Of a stretch of DNA of 64,000 bases, positions 18,863 through 28,162 are shown piece by piece. The stretch is from Synechococcus sp. HK01-R. GTDB lineage: Bacteria; Cyanobacteriota; Cyanobacteriia; PCC-6307; Cyanobiaceae. The position numbers and the translations under genes were made by a program. Location: the NCBI RefSeq assembly GCF_014217855.1, contig NZ_CP059059.1:992001-1056000 (forward strand), given 5' to 3'. The notes under the pieces were generated by a model. That model was not told where the DNA came from. It was given only the letters and a program-made list of their open reading frames with translations, and made no database searches. The stretch's first letter is position 1, and the number at the start of each line of letters is the position of its first letter.

Positions 18863-19111
18863 TTATTTCAGGCGAACGTCAAGCTGGGACTTGCCTTCAT
18901 AGCGCTGGCTCACAACCGGAGCCTTGCTCTCAGATGCCTGGAAATAGGCGTCTGGGCGAGGTGTTCCGAAGGCGTCGTAAGCGAGGCCGGTGGACACGAA
19001 CAGGAACCCAGCGAGGAAGATCGCGGGCAGGGTCACGGCGTGGATCACCCAGTAGCGAATGCTGGTGATGATCTCAAAAAACGGGCGTTCCCCGGTGGAG
19101 CCGGCAGCCAT
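18863..19111 (-). CDS. psbE: Cytochrome b559 subunit alpha
   Basis: An 82-residue PSII subunit. The N-terminal [20 protein letters not shown] leads into the membrane helix with the heme-ligand His in [13 protein letters not shown], followed by [18 protein letters not shown] and a lumenal tail ending SQLDVRLK. Length and motifs match cyanobacterial PsbE exactly. It is the first psb gene after ycf48, 100 bp downstream of that gene's stop. Confidence 0.97.
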   Translation of the reverse strand: MAAGSTGERPFFEIITSIRYWVIHAVTLPAIFLAGFLFVSTGLAYDAFGTPRPDAYFQASESKAPVVSQRYEGKSQLDVRLK

Positions 19112-19211
19112 GGCTTCGGGCGTATCAGCTTCGGGATCCTAAGGCGCGAAGCCGAAGGGCCGGGGCTGGCGGCGGGGCTTGGTTACACAGCGTTGTGGCT
19201 TTCGCCGGCCC

Positions 19212-20204
19212 TCAACCCTGCCAGCGCAGCAGGATGCCGCGCTCGCCGAGCAGGAAGGCCTTGCCATCAGCGGTTTCAAAGCGAGTGAAGTTGGAGGGTT
19301 GCTCTGCACCCACAGGGTCCCTTTGCCAGCTGTCGCCGCCATCGCGGCTCAGCAGCAGCGTGCCGTTGCCGCCTCCGGCCCAGATCGTGCCGTCAGGCGT
19401 CCAGGCCAAATCCATGTAGCCATAGCCGTTGGTGATGGGGATCACCGGCTTGCTCCAGCTTTCGTTGTCGCCCTGCTCGCTGTTGAAGCGGATCTGGGCG
19501 CCGCGGGCCAGCATCCACAGGCGGCCGTCGGGCTGGAAGCCGATGCTCTGCAGCCGCTGGCTGCTTACCCGCTGGTGCACCTGCCACACGTCCTGGCCGG
19601 GATCCCAGCTGGCGTAGAAATTGCCCAGGCTGCTCACACTCACATAGCGGCCGTCGTCACTGCGGCGCAGATCGCGCACGGCACCGGCCGCGTCGCTCAC
19701 CTCGGCCTCCCAGCTCCCGCCTCCATCACGGGTGCGATACACGGCGCCCACGTTGGTGGCGAGCTCGGCGCTGTCGGGTCCAAGAGCCGTGATCAGATAG
19801 GGCTCACCTGGCAGCTTCGTGTCCAGGAAGAGGCGGGTCCAGTTGCTGCCACCATCGCTGCTGTGCATCAGTAGGCCGGGCTGGCCAGCGATCCAGCCGT
19901 CATCGCCATCGAAATCGATGCTGATCAGTCGGAAATTTTCCTCTTCAGGCAGATCGAGGCTGCGCTCACTCCAGCTGCTGCCGCCATCGTTGGTTTCCAG
20001 GATCATCCGGTTGCTTCCCACCAGGAAGCCATGGTTGGAATCGGTGAACGCCACATCCAGGGGGTTGGCCTGGGTGTGCAGATCGATCGGTTGCCAGGGG
20101 CTGGTCTCCGCTGCAGCGAGACGAGTGGAGACACAGCCGCCGAGACCGAAGCCGATGCAGGCCACCAGCAGCAGGTTGAAGAGGGGAGCAAGCAGTCGCT
20201 TCAT
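19212..20204 (-). CDS. ycf48: Photosystem II assembly/stability factor Ycf48 (HCF136)
   Basis: A 330-residue lumenal beta-propeller that assists early PSII assembly and D1 integration. The ATG at 20204 gives a lipoprotein signal (MKRLLAPLFNLLLVACIGFG followed by LGGC, lipidated Cys near residue 24). Repeated propeller blades have patterns such as NHGFLVGSNRMILET, DGGSSW, DDGWIAGQPGLLMHS and DGTIWAGGGNGTLLLS. The arrangement rubA-ycf48-psbEFLJ is conserved in cyanobacteria. The spacer in front of it contains a 15-bp imperfect tandem repeat. Confidence 0.96.
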   Translation of the reverse strand: MKRLLAPLFNLLLVACIGFGLGGCVSTRLAAAETSPWQPIDLHTQANPLDVAFTDSNHGFLVGSNRMILETNDGGSSWSERSLDLPEEENFRLISIDFDGDDGWIAGQPGLLMHSSDGGSNWTRLFLDTKLPGEPYLITALGPDSAELATNVGAVYRTRDGGGSWEAEVSDAAGAVRDLRRSDDGRYVSVSSLGNFYASWDPGQDVWQVHQRVSSQRLQSIGFQPDGRLWMLARGAQIRFNSEQGDNESWSKPVIPITNGYGYMDLAWTPDGTIWAGGGNGTLLLSRDGGDSWQRDPVGAEQPSNFTRFETADGKAFLLGERGILLRWQG

Positions 20205-20235
20205 GGGGAGAGAGGCAGGTCCTTTGAACGGGTTG

Positions 20236-20280
20236 GCTGTGAACGCAGCGGCTGTCAACGCAGTAGCTACGAAGGCAATG
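20236..20280. repeat. 15-bp imperfect tandem repeat in the rubA-ycf48 spacer
   Basis: Three adjacent 15-base units at 20236-20250, 20251-20265 and 20266-20280 share the pattern GCTgtgAACGCAgcg with several substitutions; a weaker fourth copy may precede them. They fill most of the 87-bp gap between rubA and ycf48. Confidence 0.6.
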
Positions 20281-20291
20281 GCTGGGTTAGG

Positions 20292-20729
20292 TCAGCGCAG
20301 GGAGTAAAGCGAGAGGAAGAAGGCGAAGGCGAGGGCAAGGCTGCCGAAGATCAACACATTCTTTTGGCCGGGGGTGAGTCGGTTCACACCGAGCCCGTAG
20401 TTGAGGTTCTCCTCGAAGCCGCTGGCTTTGGAGCGGGGGCCGATGTCCCGGAAGGCGCCCACCTTGCTGCGGCACACCGGGCAGCGGAAGCGGATCGCAT
20501 CGAGATCCTCGAAGGCGGTACCGGTGGCAATCCCCAACTTTTTGACACCCTCATCCGGGTCGTAGACGTAACCGCAGCTGCGGCATTCGAAGCGGTGGGT
20601 GCGTGGGTCGCTGGTTTCGGCGACAGGTTGCTCCCCTTCAGAACCAGCGGCCCCCTGTTCAGAAACAGCCTGTTCAGAGGCCGCCCGTTCGGACAAGGGT
20701 TCTGGAGCTGTGCTCTCGTCGCTCACCAT
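20292..20729 (-). CDS. rubA: Membrane-anchored rubredoxin
   Basis: A 145-residue protein needed for PSII assembly in photosynthetic organisms. The rubredoxin domain (about residues 45-95) has the iron-binding pairs ECRSCGY (Cys49, Cys52) and RCPVCRS (Cys83, Cys86). One C-terminal membrane helix, [20 protein letters not shown], anchors it to the thylakoid. The N-terminal 40 residues are low-complexity, with a [15 protein letters not shown] repeat encoded by 15-bp tandem DNA units. The ATG at 20729 was chosen because longer frames run into the promoter shared with the divergent ndhC. Confidence 0.95.
   Translation of the reverse strand: MVSDESTAPEPLSERAASEQAVSEQGAAGSEGEQPVAETSDPRTHRFECRSCGYVYDPDEGVKKLGIATGTAFEDLDAIRFRCPVCRSKVGAFRDIGPRSKASGFEENLNYGLGVNRLTPGQKNVLIFGSLALAFAFFLSLYSLR
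20653..20697. repeat. 15-bp tandem repeat within rubA
   Basis: Three 15-base units (20653-20667, 20668-20682, 20683-20697) with a core CCTGTTCAGA or CCCGTTCGGA. They keep the reading frame and encode the repeated [10 protein letters not shown] and SEQGA segments in the disordered N-terminus of the rubredoxin. Confidence 0.65.
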
Positions 20730-20821
20730 GGATCGGCCGGGCCCCGCAACTCTATCGGGGGCATTCCGCAACAGAGGGTGGCGGTGAATGCCAGACTGCC
20801 TGCCAGATCGGGCCTGCCCAG

Positions 20822-21184
20822 ATGTTTGCGCTGCCGGGTTATGACGCCTTTCTCGGGTTTCTGCTGATCGCAGCGGCAGTGCCTGTGCTGGCGTTGGTGA
20901 CCAACAAACTGCTGGCACCGCGCAGTCAGCAGGGGGAGCGCGAGCTCACCTATGAATCCGGCATGGAGCCGATCGGTGGCGCCTGGATTCAGTTCAACAT
21001 CCGCTACTACATGTTCGCGTTGGTCTTCGTGATCTTCGACGTGGAAACGGTGTTCCTCTATCCCTGGGCGGTGGCGTTCCACCGCCTCGGGCTCTTGGCT
21101 TTCATCGAAGCCTTGATCTTTATTGCCATTCTGGTCGTGGCACTGGCCTATGCCTGGCGCAAGGGCGCCCTCGAGTGGAGCTGA
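20822..21184 (+). CDS. ndhC: NAD(P)H-quinone oxidoreductase subunit 3
   Basis: A 120-residue membrane subunit of the NDH-1 complex in cyclic electron flow and respiration. The sequence begins [19 protein letters not shown] and has the conserved loop [20 protein letters not shown], then [21 protein letters not shown] and three helices in total. It is first in ndhC-ndhK-ndhJ and divergent from rubA over 92 bp. The usual Cys of the subunit 3 loop (SGxxP) appears here as SGMEP, typical of cyanobacteria. Confidence 0.97.
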   Translation: MFALPGYDAFLGFLLIAAAVPVLALVTNKLLAPRSQQGERELTYESGMEPIGGAWIQFNIRYYMFALVFVIFDVETVFLYPWAVAFHRLGLLAFIEALIFIAILVVALAYAWRKGALEWS

Positions 21185-21188
21185 TCCG

Positions 21189-21968
21189 ATGTCTGAGATG
21201 ACCACCCCTTCCCTCTCAACGACGCCCTCCATCGATGCTGTGCGCGACCTGCGTGCCGCAAGCTGTGGACCCGTCGCCGGTGCTGCAGGGGGAGCGCCAG
21301 CAGTCACGAGCGATCTGAGTGAGAACGTCATTCTCACCAGCCTTGATGACCTCCACAACTGGGCCCGCCTCAGCAGCCTCTGGCCCCTGCTGTACGGCAC
21401 GGCCTGTTGCTTTATCGAGTTCGCGGCCCTGATCGGCTCCCGCTTTGATTTCGACCGATTTGGTCTGGTCCCCCGCAGTTCACCGCGCCAGGCCGATCTT
21501 TTAATCGTGGCGGGTACCGTCACCATGAAGATGGCCCCGGCGCTGGTGCGGCTCTACGAGCAGATGCCGGAGCCCAAATATGTGATTGCCATGGGGGCTT
21601 GCACGATCACCGGCGGCATGTTCAGCGCCGACTCCACCACCGCGGTGCGGGGGGTCGATAAGCTGATTCCCGTTGATCTGTATCTCCCCGGCTGCCCTCC
21701 TCGCCCGGAAGCGATCTTTGATGCGGTGATCAAGCTGCGCAAGAAAGTGGCGAATGAGTCGGTGGCGGACCGCCGTCAACTGCAGCAGACCCACCGCTAT
21801 TTCACGGTGCAGCACGCCATGCAGCCGATCGAACCCGCCGTGACCGGGGCCTATCTGCGCGCTGAAACCCAGGTGGCTGCCCTCAAGCCCGGCATCGGCC
21901 TGGCCATGCCAGCCGTGCCCAGCACTGAACCTTCCGAGACCGCCACCGCACCCGCCGAATCGTCATGA
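21189..21968 (+). CDS. ndhK: NAD(P)H-quinone oxidoreductase subunit K (NuoB-like)
   Basis: A 259-residue subunit carrying the N2-type 4Fe-4S cluster of NDH-1. Cluster ligands are visible in [12 protein letters not shown] (Cys73, Cys74), [10 protein letters not shown] and [12 protein letters not shown]. The [21 protein letters not shown] block is highly conserved. About 40 residues at the N-terminus and 40 at the C-terminus are low-complexity extensions. It starts 4 bp after ndhC, and its stop overlaps the ndhJ start by 4 bp. Confidence 0.97.
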   Translation: MSEMTTPSLSTTPSIDAVRDLRAASCGPVAGAAGGAPAVTSDLSENVILTSLDDLHNWARLSSLWPLLYGTACCFIEFAALIGSRFDFDRFGLVPRSSPRQADLLIVAGTVTMKMAPALVRLYEQMPEPKYVIAMGACTITGGMFSADSTTAVRGVDKLIPVDLYLPGCPPRPEAIFDAVIKLRKKVANESVADRRQLQQTHRYFTVQHAMQPIEPAVTGAYLRAETQVAALKPGIGLAMPAVPSTEPSETATAPAESS

Positions 21969-22525
21969 GCGCGACTCCCGACAACAAGCCCGCAAGCGAA
22001 GCAGCGGCAGAAACCACCGTTCCAGCAGCACCTGAGCCCGGCCTTGTCAGTCAGTGGCTCAGTCAGCAGGGATTTGACCATGATCTGCTGCCTGCCGATC
22101 ACATCGGCACGGAAACCATCGGTGTTGAGGCGATCTTCCTGCCGGTGATCGCCGCCGCGCTCAAGAGCCACGGGTTTGATTACCTCCAGTGCCAGGGTGG
22201 CTACGACGAGGGCCCCGGCGAGCGGTTGGTCTGCTTCTACCACCTGGTGGCCATGGCTGAAGTCACCGAGGGTGGAGCCCAGGCCGTGCGTGAAGTGCGC
22301 CTCAAGGTGTTCCTCTCCCGGGAAGGTCAGCCCAGCGTGCCCAGCCTTTATGGCCTCTTTCGTGGAGCGGATTGGCAGGAGCGGGAAACCTTCGACATGT
22401 TTGGGATTCAATTCGAAGGCCATCCCCATCCCAAACGTTTGCTGATGCCAGAAGACTGGAAAGGTTGGCCCCTGCGCAAAGACTATGTGCAGCCCGATTT
22501 CTACGAAATGCAGGACGCTTACTGA
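21965..22525 (+). CDS. ndhJ: NAD(P)H-quinone oxidoreductase subunit J (NuoC-like)
   Basis: A 186-residue hydrophilic-arm subunit of NDH-1. The NuoC signature [20 protein letters not shown] is present, followed by [20 protein letters not shown] and the C-terminal [10 protein letters not shown]. The N-terminal 30 residues are Ala/Pro-rich and not conserved. It is the last gene of the ndhCKJ set. Its stop codon lies at the start of a 14-bp degenerate repeat that fills the gap to the convergent gene. Confidence 0.97.
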   Translation: MSATPDNKPASEAAAETTVPAAPEPGLVSQWLSQQGFDHDLLPADHIGTETIGVEAIFLPVIAAALKSHGFDYLQCQGGYDEGPGERLVCFYHLVAMAEVTEGGAQAVREVRLKVFLSREGQPSVPSLYGLFRGADWQERETFDMFGIQFEGHPHPKRLLMPEDWKGWPLRKDYVQPDFYEMQDAY

Positions 22526-22575
22526 TCAGCAAGTGATTGATTGACGCTGATTGATCAGCCCTGATCGATTCAGGA
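22523..22575. repeat. Degenerate 14-bp repeat after ndhJ
   Basis: Units starting TGAT recur with 14-base period at 22534, 22548 and 22562, after a shorter TGATCAG unit at 22523 that contains the ndhJ stop. Patterns include TGATTGATTGACGC and TGATTGATCAGCCC. TGATCA palindromes are frequent. No T-run typical of a terminator follows. Confidence 0.5.
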
Positions 22576-22596
22576 TCTTCGATTTTGCGGTTGGAT

Positions 22597-24021
22597 TTAG
22601 GTGTCTTTATCGCGTTTGTGTTTGCGGTAGAAACGCATGACTGCCAGGGCAAGACTGCGCGGATCGTGTCGAAGCGTGGCTGTGGGCCTCGCACCTTGAA
22701 GGGGTGCTTCGGTCACGTCGTAGCCCTCCCGCTGCAAATGCAACCGGTCGCAGGTCACGGGCTCGGCACCGCGTTGTCGGTAGTGGGCGATCAGTGGTGA
22801 TTCCGCCAGGGGTTCCTGAGCAAGCACCGCATGGAACAGCCGCTGGCTGATTCCGAGTGAAGCGAGCTGCGCTTCGATGGCGCGCAGATGACCGCTCACA
22901 TCCAGGCCATCGGTTTCCCCGGGTTGGGTCATCAAATTGCAGATGTAAAGCCGTGGTGCTCGGCTGCGTTGAATCGCCGTCACCAGTTCAGGCACCAGCA
23001 GATTCGGGAGCAGAGATGTATAGAGGCTTCCTGGGCCCAGCAGGATCAGATCGGCCTGGGCGATCGCCTCCAGGGCCCTTGGAAGTGCTGGAGGCTGTTC
23101 GGGAAGGCAGCCGAGGCGCACGATCGGGCTCGGGGCCTGGCCGATCGCTGATTCGCCTTCGAGGCGGGTGCCGTCCTCCAGCTCCGCCCAAAGCCGCACA
23201 TCCACGTTGGTGGCGGGCACCACCTGACCTTGCACCGCAAGCACCCGGCTGGAGGCGGTGATCGCCGTTTCCAGGCTGCCGGTGATCGCCGTGAGCGCCG
23301 AGAGGAACAGGTTTCCGAAACTGTGGCCTTCTAGGCCGCCACCGGCGGAGAAGCGGTATTGAAACAGTTTGGTGAGCAGGGGCTCTTCGGTGGAGAGGGC
23401 CGCCAGGCAGTTGCGGATGTCGCCGGGGGGCTGCACGCCCAGCTCCCGTCGCAACACCCCGCTGCTGCCGCCGTCATCGGCCACGGTCACGATCGCTGTG
23501 ATGTGGCTGCTGTAACGCTTGAGGCCGCTGAGCAGGGTGGAGAGCCCCGTGCCGCCACCGATCGCCACGATGTTGGGGCCCCGGTTGAGCCTGCTTTTGG
23601 CCCGCAGGGCATCCACCAGCACCGTGTCTTTCTCCGGGGCGAGCGCCTGCTGGATCGAGCCGAAGCTGCGGCTTTGCCCCCACAGCACCAAACCAATGCC
23701 GATGAGCAGCACCAGAGGGCCGGTGATGCCTCTTGGCATCACGCGGGTGATCCAGCTGAGTCCTTCTTGGATCGCCCAGAGGGTCCAGTAGATCGGCTGC
23801 AGATCGGCCCAGACAGCGGCCCCCAGCAGCGCCATCACCAGGCCGATTCCGGAGGTGAGCAGCCAGCGCTTCACTACCAGCCCGGGTTGGAGCCAACGCA
23901 CCGCACGCCTGGAGCGGGTCACCAGATCCTTCTGGCGCAGAGCCCGCTCCTGAACAGCCTGCTGCCGGCGCCGGTTGCCGCGTCGCTCGCGGCGCTGGGT
24001 GGGTGGAATCGGCGCAGTCAA
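22597..24021 (-). CDS. YvcK/CofD-like protein with N-terminal membrane segments
   Basis: A 474-residue protein. From about residue 150 it matches the YvcK family: NIVAIGGGTGLSTLLSGLK (150-168), TVADDGGSSGVLRRELG, PPGDIRNCLAAL and LGPGSLYTSLLPNLLV. YvcK proteins bind UDP-sugars and influence cell shape and carbon metabolism. The N-terminal 130 residues hold a basic segment and two probable membrane helices (about 52-71 and 99-115), so this form looks membrane-anchored. The start is not certain: a TTG at 24021 lies at the boundary of conserved-looking sequence, and no nearby ATG fits better. It is convergent with ndhJ and divergent from the Mla ATPase. Confidence 0.82.
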   Translation of the reverse strand: MTAPIPPTQRRERRGNRRRQQAVQERALRQKDLVTRSRRAVRWLQPGLVVKRWLLTSGIGLVMALLGAAVWADLQPIYWTLWAIQEGLSWITRVMPRGITGPLVLLIGIGLVLWGQSRSFGSIQQALAPEKDTVLVDALRAKSRLNRGPNIVAIGGGTGLSTLLSGLKRYSSHITAIVTVADDGGSSGVLRRELGVQPPGDIRNCLAALSTEEPLLTKLFQYRFSAGGGLEGHSFGNLFLSALTAITGSLETAITASSRVLAVQGQVVPATNVDVRLWAELEDGTRLEGESAIGQAPSPIVRLGCLPEQPPALPRALEAIAQADLILLGPGSLYTSLLPNLLVPELVTAIQRSRAPRLYICNLMTQPGETDGLDVSGHLRAIEAQLASLGISQRLFHAVLAQEPLAESPLIAHYRQRGAEPVTCDRLHLQREGYDVTEAPLQGARPTATLRHDPRSLALAVMRFYRKHKRDKDT

Positions 24022-24130
24022 ACGGGCGTCTTCAGTGATTGCCTTAGCAGGAACTGTACGGAAATTGCGCTGTCCCACCACTGTCCCTGGCCAGCGCAGG
24101 CAGGATGAGCCCGGTTGCACGTTCGATTCC

Positions 24131-24943
24131 GTGCCTGAGCCCACGGCCAACACTCCATCCATCGCAGCCTGTCCTGTGGTGGAGATGCGCAACCTCACCA
24201 TGCAGTGGGGACCGAGGCCCGTTCTGGATGCGGTCAACCTCACGATGCAACCTGGGGAGCGTTTGGCCGTCGTGGGCCCCTCCGGTGCCGGCAAGTCCAC
24301 TGTGTTGCGTCTGCTGGCGGGCTTGCAACTGCCCACCTCAGGCGAGTTGCGTCTCTTTGGTCAGCCTCAGATTTACCGCCGCTTGGATCAGCGTCAGCCC
24401 CCTGATGTGCGCCTCGTGTTTCAGAACCCGGCGTTGCTGGCCTCTCTCACCGTGGAGGAGAACGTCGGCTTCCTGTTGATGCGGCTGGGACGGTTGCGGC
24501 CCCGGGAGATCCGTGAGCGTGTGATGCAGTGTCTGGAAGCGGTGGGCCTCAATGATGTGGCCGACAAGTATCCGGGTCAGCTCAGCGGCGGTATGCAGAA
24601 GCGGGTCAGCTTTGCGCGGGCCCTGATCGACGACCCCGACCGTGCCGCTGATGCAATGCCCCTTCTGCTCTACGACGAACCCACGGCCGGTTTGGATCCC
24701 GTGGCCTGCACGCGCATCGAGGACCTGATTGTGAAGACCACCACCGTGGCCAATGGCTGCTCCGTGGTGATCAGCCATGTGCGCAGCACGATCGAGCGTT
24801 CCGCCGAACGGGTCGTGATGCTCTACGGCGGCAAATTTCGTTGGGATGGCTCGATCGACGAGTTTCGCTGCACCGACAATCCCTATATCGAACAGTTCAG
24901 GACCGGTAGTCTGCGCGGACCGATGCAACCCTCCGACCACTAA
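24131..24943 (+). CDS. Mla-type ABC transporter ATP-binding protein
   Basis: A 270-residue ABC ATPase of the MlaF/Ttg2A/TGD3 group, which moves lipids between membranes. Walker A is VVGPSGAGKST (about 48-58), the Q-loop lies in VFQNPALLASLTVEEN, the signature is QLSGGMQKRVSFARAL and Walker B is LLLYDEPTAGLDP. The SGGMQKR form and the MCE gene 5 bp downstream place it in the Mla class rather than nutrient import. The GTG at 24131 was chosen; ATG 24185 is an alternative. A permease (MlaE-like) is not in this window. Confidence 0.88.
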   Translation: MPEPTANTPSIAACPVVEMRNLTMQWGPRPVLDAVNLTMQPGERLAVVGPSGAGKSTVLRLLAGLQLPTSGELRLFGQPQIYRRLDQRQPPDVRLVFQNPALLASLTVEENVGFLLMRLGRLRPREIRERVMQCLEAVGLNDVADKYPGQLSGGMQKRVSFARALIDDPDRAADAMPLLLYDEPTAGLDPVACTRIEDLIVKTTTVANGCSVVISHVRSTIERSAERVVMLYGGKFRWDGSIDEFRCTDNPYIEQFRTGSLRGPMQPSDH

Positions 24944-24948
24944 TCCTT

Positions 24949-25833
24949 ATGCGTCGCAGCGTTCGTGAGGCCATCGTTGGATTCTCAATCGTGGGGGCGG
25001 TCACGGCGTTTGCCGGCACCATGCTCTGGCTGAGGGGTGTGCGTCTCGGCGCGGAAACCTGGACGGTGACCGTGGATTTCGCCGACGCTGGCGGTCTGGC
25101 AGAGCGTTCCCCCGTCACCTATCGCGGCATCCTTGTAGGGGTGGTCAAGAACATCCAGGTCACCCCTCAGGCGGTGCGCGCCACCCTTGAAATCGATCAG
25201 GAGGATTTACGTCTGCCCCTGCCGGTGTCGGCAAGCGTGGGAGCTGCTTCGTTGCTGGGCGGTGATGCCCAAGTGAACCTGGTTAGCCGTGGCAAGCCCC
25301 TGGCGGCCAATGCTCCCTTGCCGAAATCAAGACACTGCGCCGGAAGCGGTGTGCTCTGCAATGGTGCCGCGATTCGCGGACAGCAGGCCGCCAGCCTCGA
25401 CAGCGTGACCGCCTCGCTGCAGCGTCTGCTGTCCCAGGCCGAAAAGGACAAGCTGGTGTCGCGTCTTGTTGAGTCGACCGATGAGTTCGATGCCACAGCT
25501 CAAGACATTCAAAAACTGATCCAGCAGCTCAGCGCTGAGCTGGAGCGAGCCGAGCCCACGATCAACAACCTCAACCAGGCCACGGATGATGCCGCCAAGG
25601 CGGCGGCCCACATCCGCAACTTGGCGGCGGCCCTTGATAACCCGAAAACCGTCAGTGAGCTGAAGCGCACGGTGAGCAACGCTGAGTCGCTGACGCGCAA
25701 GATTGACACCGTGGGCGGCGATGTGGAGAAGCTCACCTCCGACCCCAAGTTCATGAAGGCCGTTCGGGACGTGACGATTGGCCTGGGCGCCTTTTTCCAA
25801 GAGCTCTACCCAGCCCAAACCGGCAAGCCCTGA
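24949..25833 (+). CDS. MlaD-like MCE-domain protein
   Basis: A 294-residue protein with an N-terminal membrane helix (about residues 7-27) and an MCE domain (about 37-115): VDFADAGGLAERSPVTYRGI and LVGVVKNIQV. A helical region with coiled-coil character follows (about 155-275). These features match the substrate-binding component of Mla/TGD lipid transporters, with the bulk outside the plasma membrane. It starts 5 bp after the ATPase gene, so both subunits are probably made together. Its 3' end faces chlD. Confidence 0.88.
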   Translation: MRRSVREAIVGFSIVGAVTAFAGTMLWLRGVRLGAETWTVTVDFADAGGLAERSPVTYRGILVGVVKNIQVTPQAVRATLEIDQEDLRLPLPVSASVGAASLLGGDAQVNLVSRGKPLAANAPLPKSRHCAGSGVLCNGAAIRGQQAASLDSVTASLQRLLSQAEKDKLVSRLVESTDEFDATAQDIQKLIQQLSAELERAEPTINNLNQATDDAAKAAAHIRNLAAALDNPKTVSELKRTVSNAESLTRKIDTVGGDVEKLTSDPKFMKAVRDVTIGLGAFFQELYPAQTGKP

Positions 25834-25884
25834 GGGCGCCAACCCTTTGACCTGGGCTCCCGTAACGGGGGCGTGCCGTTTTCG

Positions 25885-28071
25885 TTACGTCACTGCGTTA
25901 ATGGCCTCCATGGCGATCGCGGCGATGGCTTGATCGCTGGCTTTCGGGAGTTGCACATACTTGCCACCGGCGGCTTCGGCCAGGTCCTTGCCCATGCCAC
26001 TGCCGATGAACTTGCGTTCGGTGTCGATCACCAGCAGCTTGATGCCGAGCGCCCGGTAGCGGGAGGCCACATCGAGCACCTCCTGCTTGAGATCTGGTTT
26101 CTCCTCCCCCTCCAGCTCCGGCTGCCCTAGGGAGGTGCTGAGGGGAACGTTGCCGCGCCCATCGGTGATGGCCACCACCACCACTTGGCCCAGATCACCA
26201 GTAGCCAGGGCGTTGGCCCCGACCCGGGCTGCCTGGGTGAGGCCGTGGGCCAGCGGTGAACCACCGCCGCAGGGCATCGATTCAAGCCGTCGTCTTGCGG
26301 CGGTGATCGAGCGGGTGGGCGGAAGAAGCACCTCCGCCTGGTCGCCGCGGAAGGGGATCAGGGCCACTTCATCACGGTTTTCGTAGGCCTCGGTGAGCAG
26401 ACGGATCACGGCACCTTTGGCGCTCTGCATTCGATTCAGCGCCATCGATCCGCTGGCATCCACCAGGAAGATCACCAGGGCGCCGGCCTTGCGCTGCAGC
26501 AGCTTGGCGCGCAGGTCGGCCTCCTTCACGATCACGGTGCGCTCCGGTTGGCGGGCGCGGCGCGCCCTCTGGTACGGAGCGGCCGCGCGCAAGGTGGCGT
26601 CCACGGCGATCCGGCGCACGGGCCCGCGGGGCAGCATCGGTTTCACATAGCGGCCGCGGCTGTCGCTGAGCACCACCGAACGGCTTCCGCTGTTGCCGCT
26701 CTTGCCCTTGGCGGCGCCAAACAGCAGCAGCTCCGGGTCGATCGCCACCGCTTCCGGGTCGAGCATGAACTCTTCCGGCACCGAGGGAGGCGCCTGGTCT
26801 TCTGGAGAGTCGTCCTCCGGGCTGTCGTCTTGGTCCGGATCGTTGTCGTCGCTGCTGTCGCCCTCGGGAGGGTCGCTCTCGTCCTCGCCGGATCCTTCCG
26901 GCGGTGGCGGCTGATTCTCCGGGTTCTGATCCCCCGCCTCCGGTGGCGGGGGGCTCTGGTCCTGTGGCTGCTCGGGGGGAGGTGGCGGCTCCATCTGCTG
27001 ATCCGGTGGCGGCAGTTGCGAGGCTCTCGGGGCGATCACCAGGGCCACGGCCACCTGCAGGTCAGCGGCCTCCACCTGGTCGCGGCCGCTGAGGGCCGCA
27101 TGGGCCTTGGCGACGCGCACGGCATACAGCTCGGAGCGATGCCCTTCCACGCCGCCGCGAATCGCCTCGGTCACGAGGTATTCGATCTGTTCGCCGCTGA
27201 TCTGCACATCCGGCAGCCATTGGCGCGCGAGCAGTAGCTGCGTGGCCAGGGCATCGGTCTCCTCGCGCCATTGCTCCGCAAAGCTGCGGCTGCACTGGCC
27301 GTGGGCCAGCACCGCCTCGGTGATCTCCACCCGCTGTTCGGTGCTCACCAGCTGATTGGCAGAGAGAGCAATCGCGAAACGATCGAGCAGATGGTCGCGG
27401 ACGTTGCCTTCCTCCGGGTTGTAGGTGGCGATCAGCAGCGGCCGGCAAGGGTGGCTGAGGCTCAGCCCCTCCCGTTCCACTTGGTTCACGCCGCTACCCA
27501 CCGCCGCCAGCAGCAGATTGACGATGCCGTCATCGAGCAGGTTGAGCTCATCCACATAGAGCACGCCCCGGTGCGCTTCCGCCAGCAGGCCTGGTTGGAA
27601 CACGGCATTGCCAGTGGTGAGGGAGGCGGTCACGTCCACGGCACCGACGAGCCGGTCTTCGGTGATGCCCAGGGGCACCTGCACAAAGGGGGCTGGGATC
27701 ACCTTGGTGGGCAACAGGGCTTCTGTGCCGGTGGCCTCGGGATTGCCGCCTAAAGCGGTGATGCGTCGCCGGGCGTTGTCGTCCCATTCCTCAGGGTTGA
27801 GGGGGTCGAGGTTGCGTCCATGGCTCTGGGGCCCATCACCGCCCTCCACATTGAGCACTTCGATCGGAGGGAGCAGGGCATGGAGGCCGCGGGCCAGCAC
27901 CGATTTGCCCGTCCCCCTGCCGCCGGCGATGATCACGCCCCCCAGGCCGGGGTCCACCGCCGCCAGCATCAGGGCAAGCTTCAAGGTGCCGTGGCCGGTG
28001 ATGGCCGCCAGCGGGAAGGCGCGGTTGGCTTGGTCTTGGGCTGCCGTGCTCACCACTCCGCTTGCCACCAT
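25885..28071 (-). CDS. chlD: Magnesium chelatase subunit D
   Basis: A 728-residue subunit of the enzyme that inserts Mg into protoporphyrin IX, the first step specific to chlorophyll. Residues 20-350 are an AAA+ domain: [20 protein letters not shown] (47-66), [18 protein letters not shown] and ATYNPEEG. Residues about 368-440 are a proline- and acid-rich linker. The C-terminal integrin-I (vWA) domain (about 545-728) has the MIDAS motif [14 protein letters not shown] and [10 protein letters not shown]. Unusually for ChlD, the Walker A loop looks intact. It is divergent from folK. Confidence 0.95.
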   Translation of the reverse strand: MVASGVVSTAAQDQANRAFPLAAITGHGTLKLALMLAAVDPGLGGVIIAGGRGTGKSVLARGLHALLPPIEVLNVEGGDGPQSHGRNLDPLNPEEWDDNARRRITALGGNPEATGTEALLPTKVIPAPFVQVPLGITEDRLVGAVDVTASLTTGNAVFQPGLLAEAHRGVLYVDELNLLDDGIVNLLLAAVGSGVNQVEREGLSLSHPCRPLLIATYNPEEGNVRDHLLDRFAIALSANQLVSTEQRVEITEAVLAHGQCSRSFAEQWREETDALATQLLLARQWLPDVQISGEQIEYLVTEAIRGGVEGHRSELYAVRVAKAHAALSGRDQVEAADLQVAVALVIAPRASQLPPPDQQMEPPPPPEQPQDQSPPPPEAGDQNPENQPPPPEGSGEDESDPPEGDSSDDNDPDQDDSPEDDSPEDQAPPSVPEEFMLDPEAVAIDPELLLFGAAKGKSGNSGSRSVVLSDSRGRYVKPMLPRGPVRRIAVDATLRAAAPYQRARRARQPERTVIVKEADLRAKLLQRKAGALVIFLVDASGSMALNRMQSAKGAVIRLLTEAYENRDEVALIPFRGDQAEVLLPPTRSITAARRRLESMPCGGGSPLAHGLTQAARVGANALATGDLGQVVVVAITDGRGNVPLSTSLGQPELEGEEKPDLKQEVLDVASRYRALGIKLLVIDTERKFIGSGMGKDLAEAAGGKYVQLPKASDQAIAAIAMEAINAVT

Positions 28072-28162
28072 GAATGCGTCCGGCGCTGTTCTGGAGGCTC
28101 AGTCTCGCTGATGCTCTGCAGCGGGCGTTGGATCAGGCTTGGGAACTGATTGCAACGCGCGG

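Noticed and set aside
25834-25884. Possible hairpin between the MCE gene and chlD (CCCGTAACGGG)
   Set aside because: The stem is short and there is no T-run on either strand, so a terminator call is not supported.
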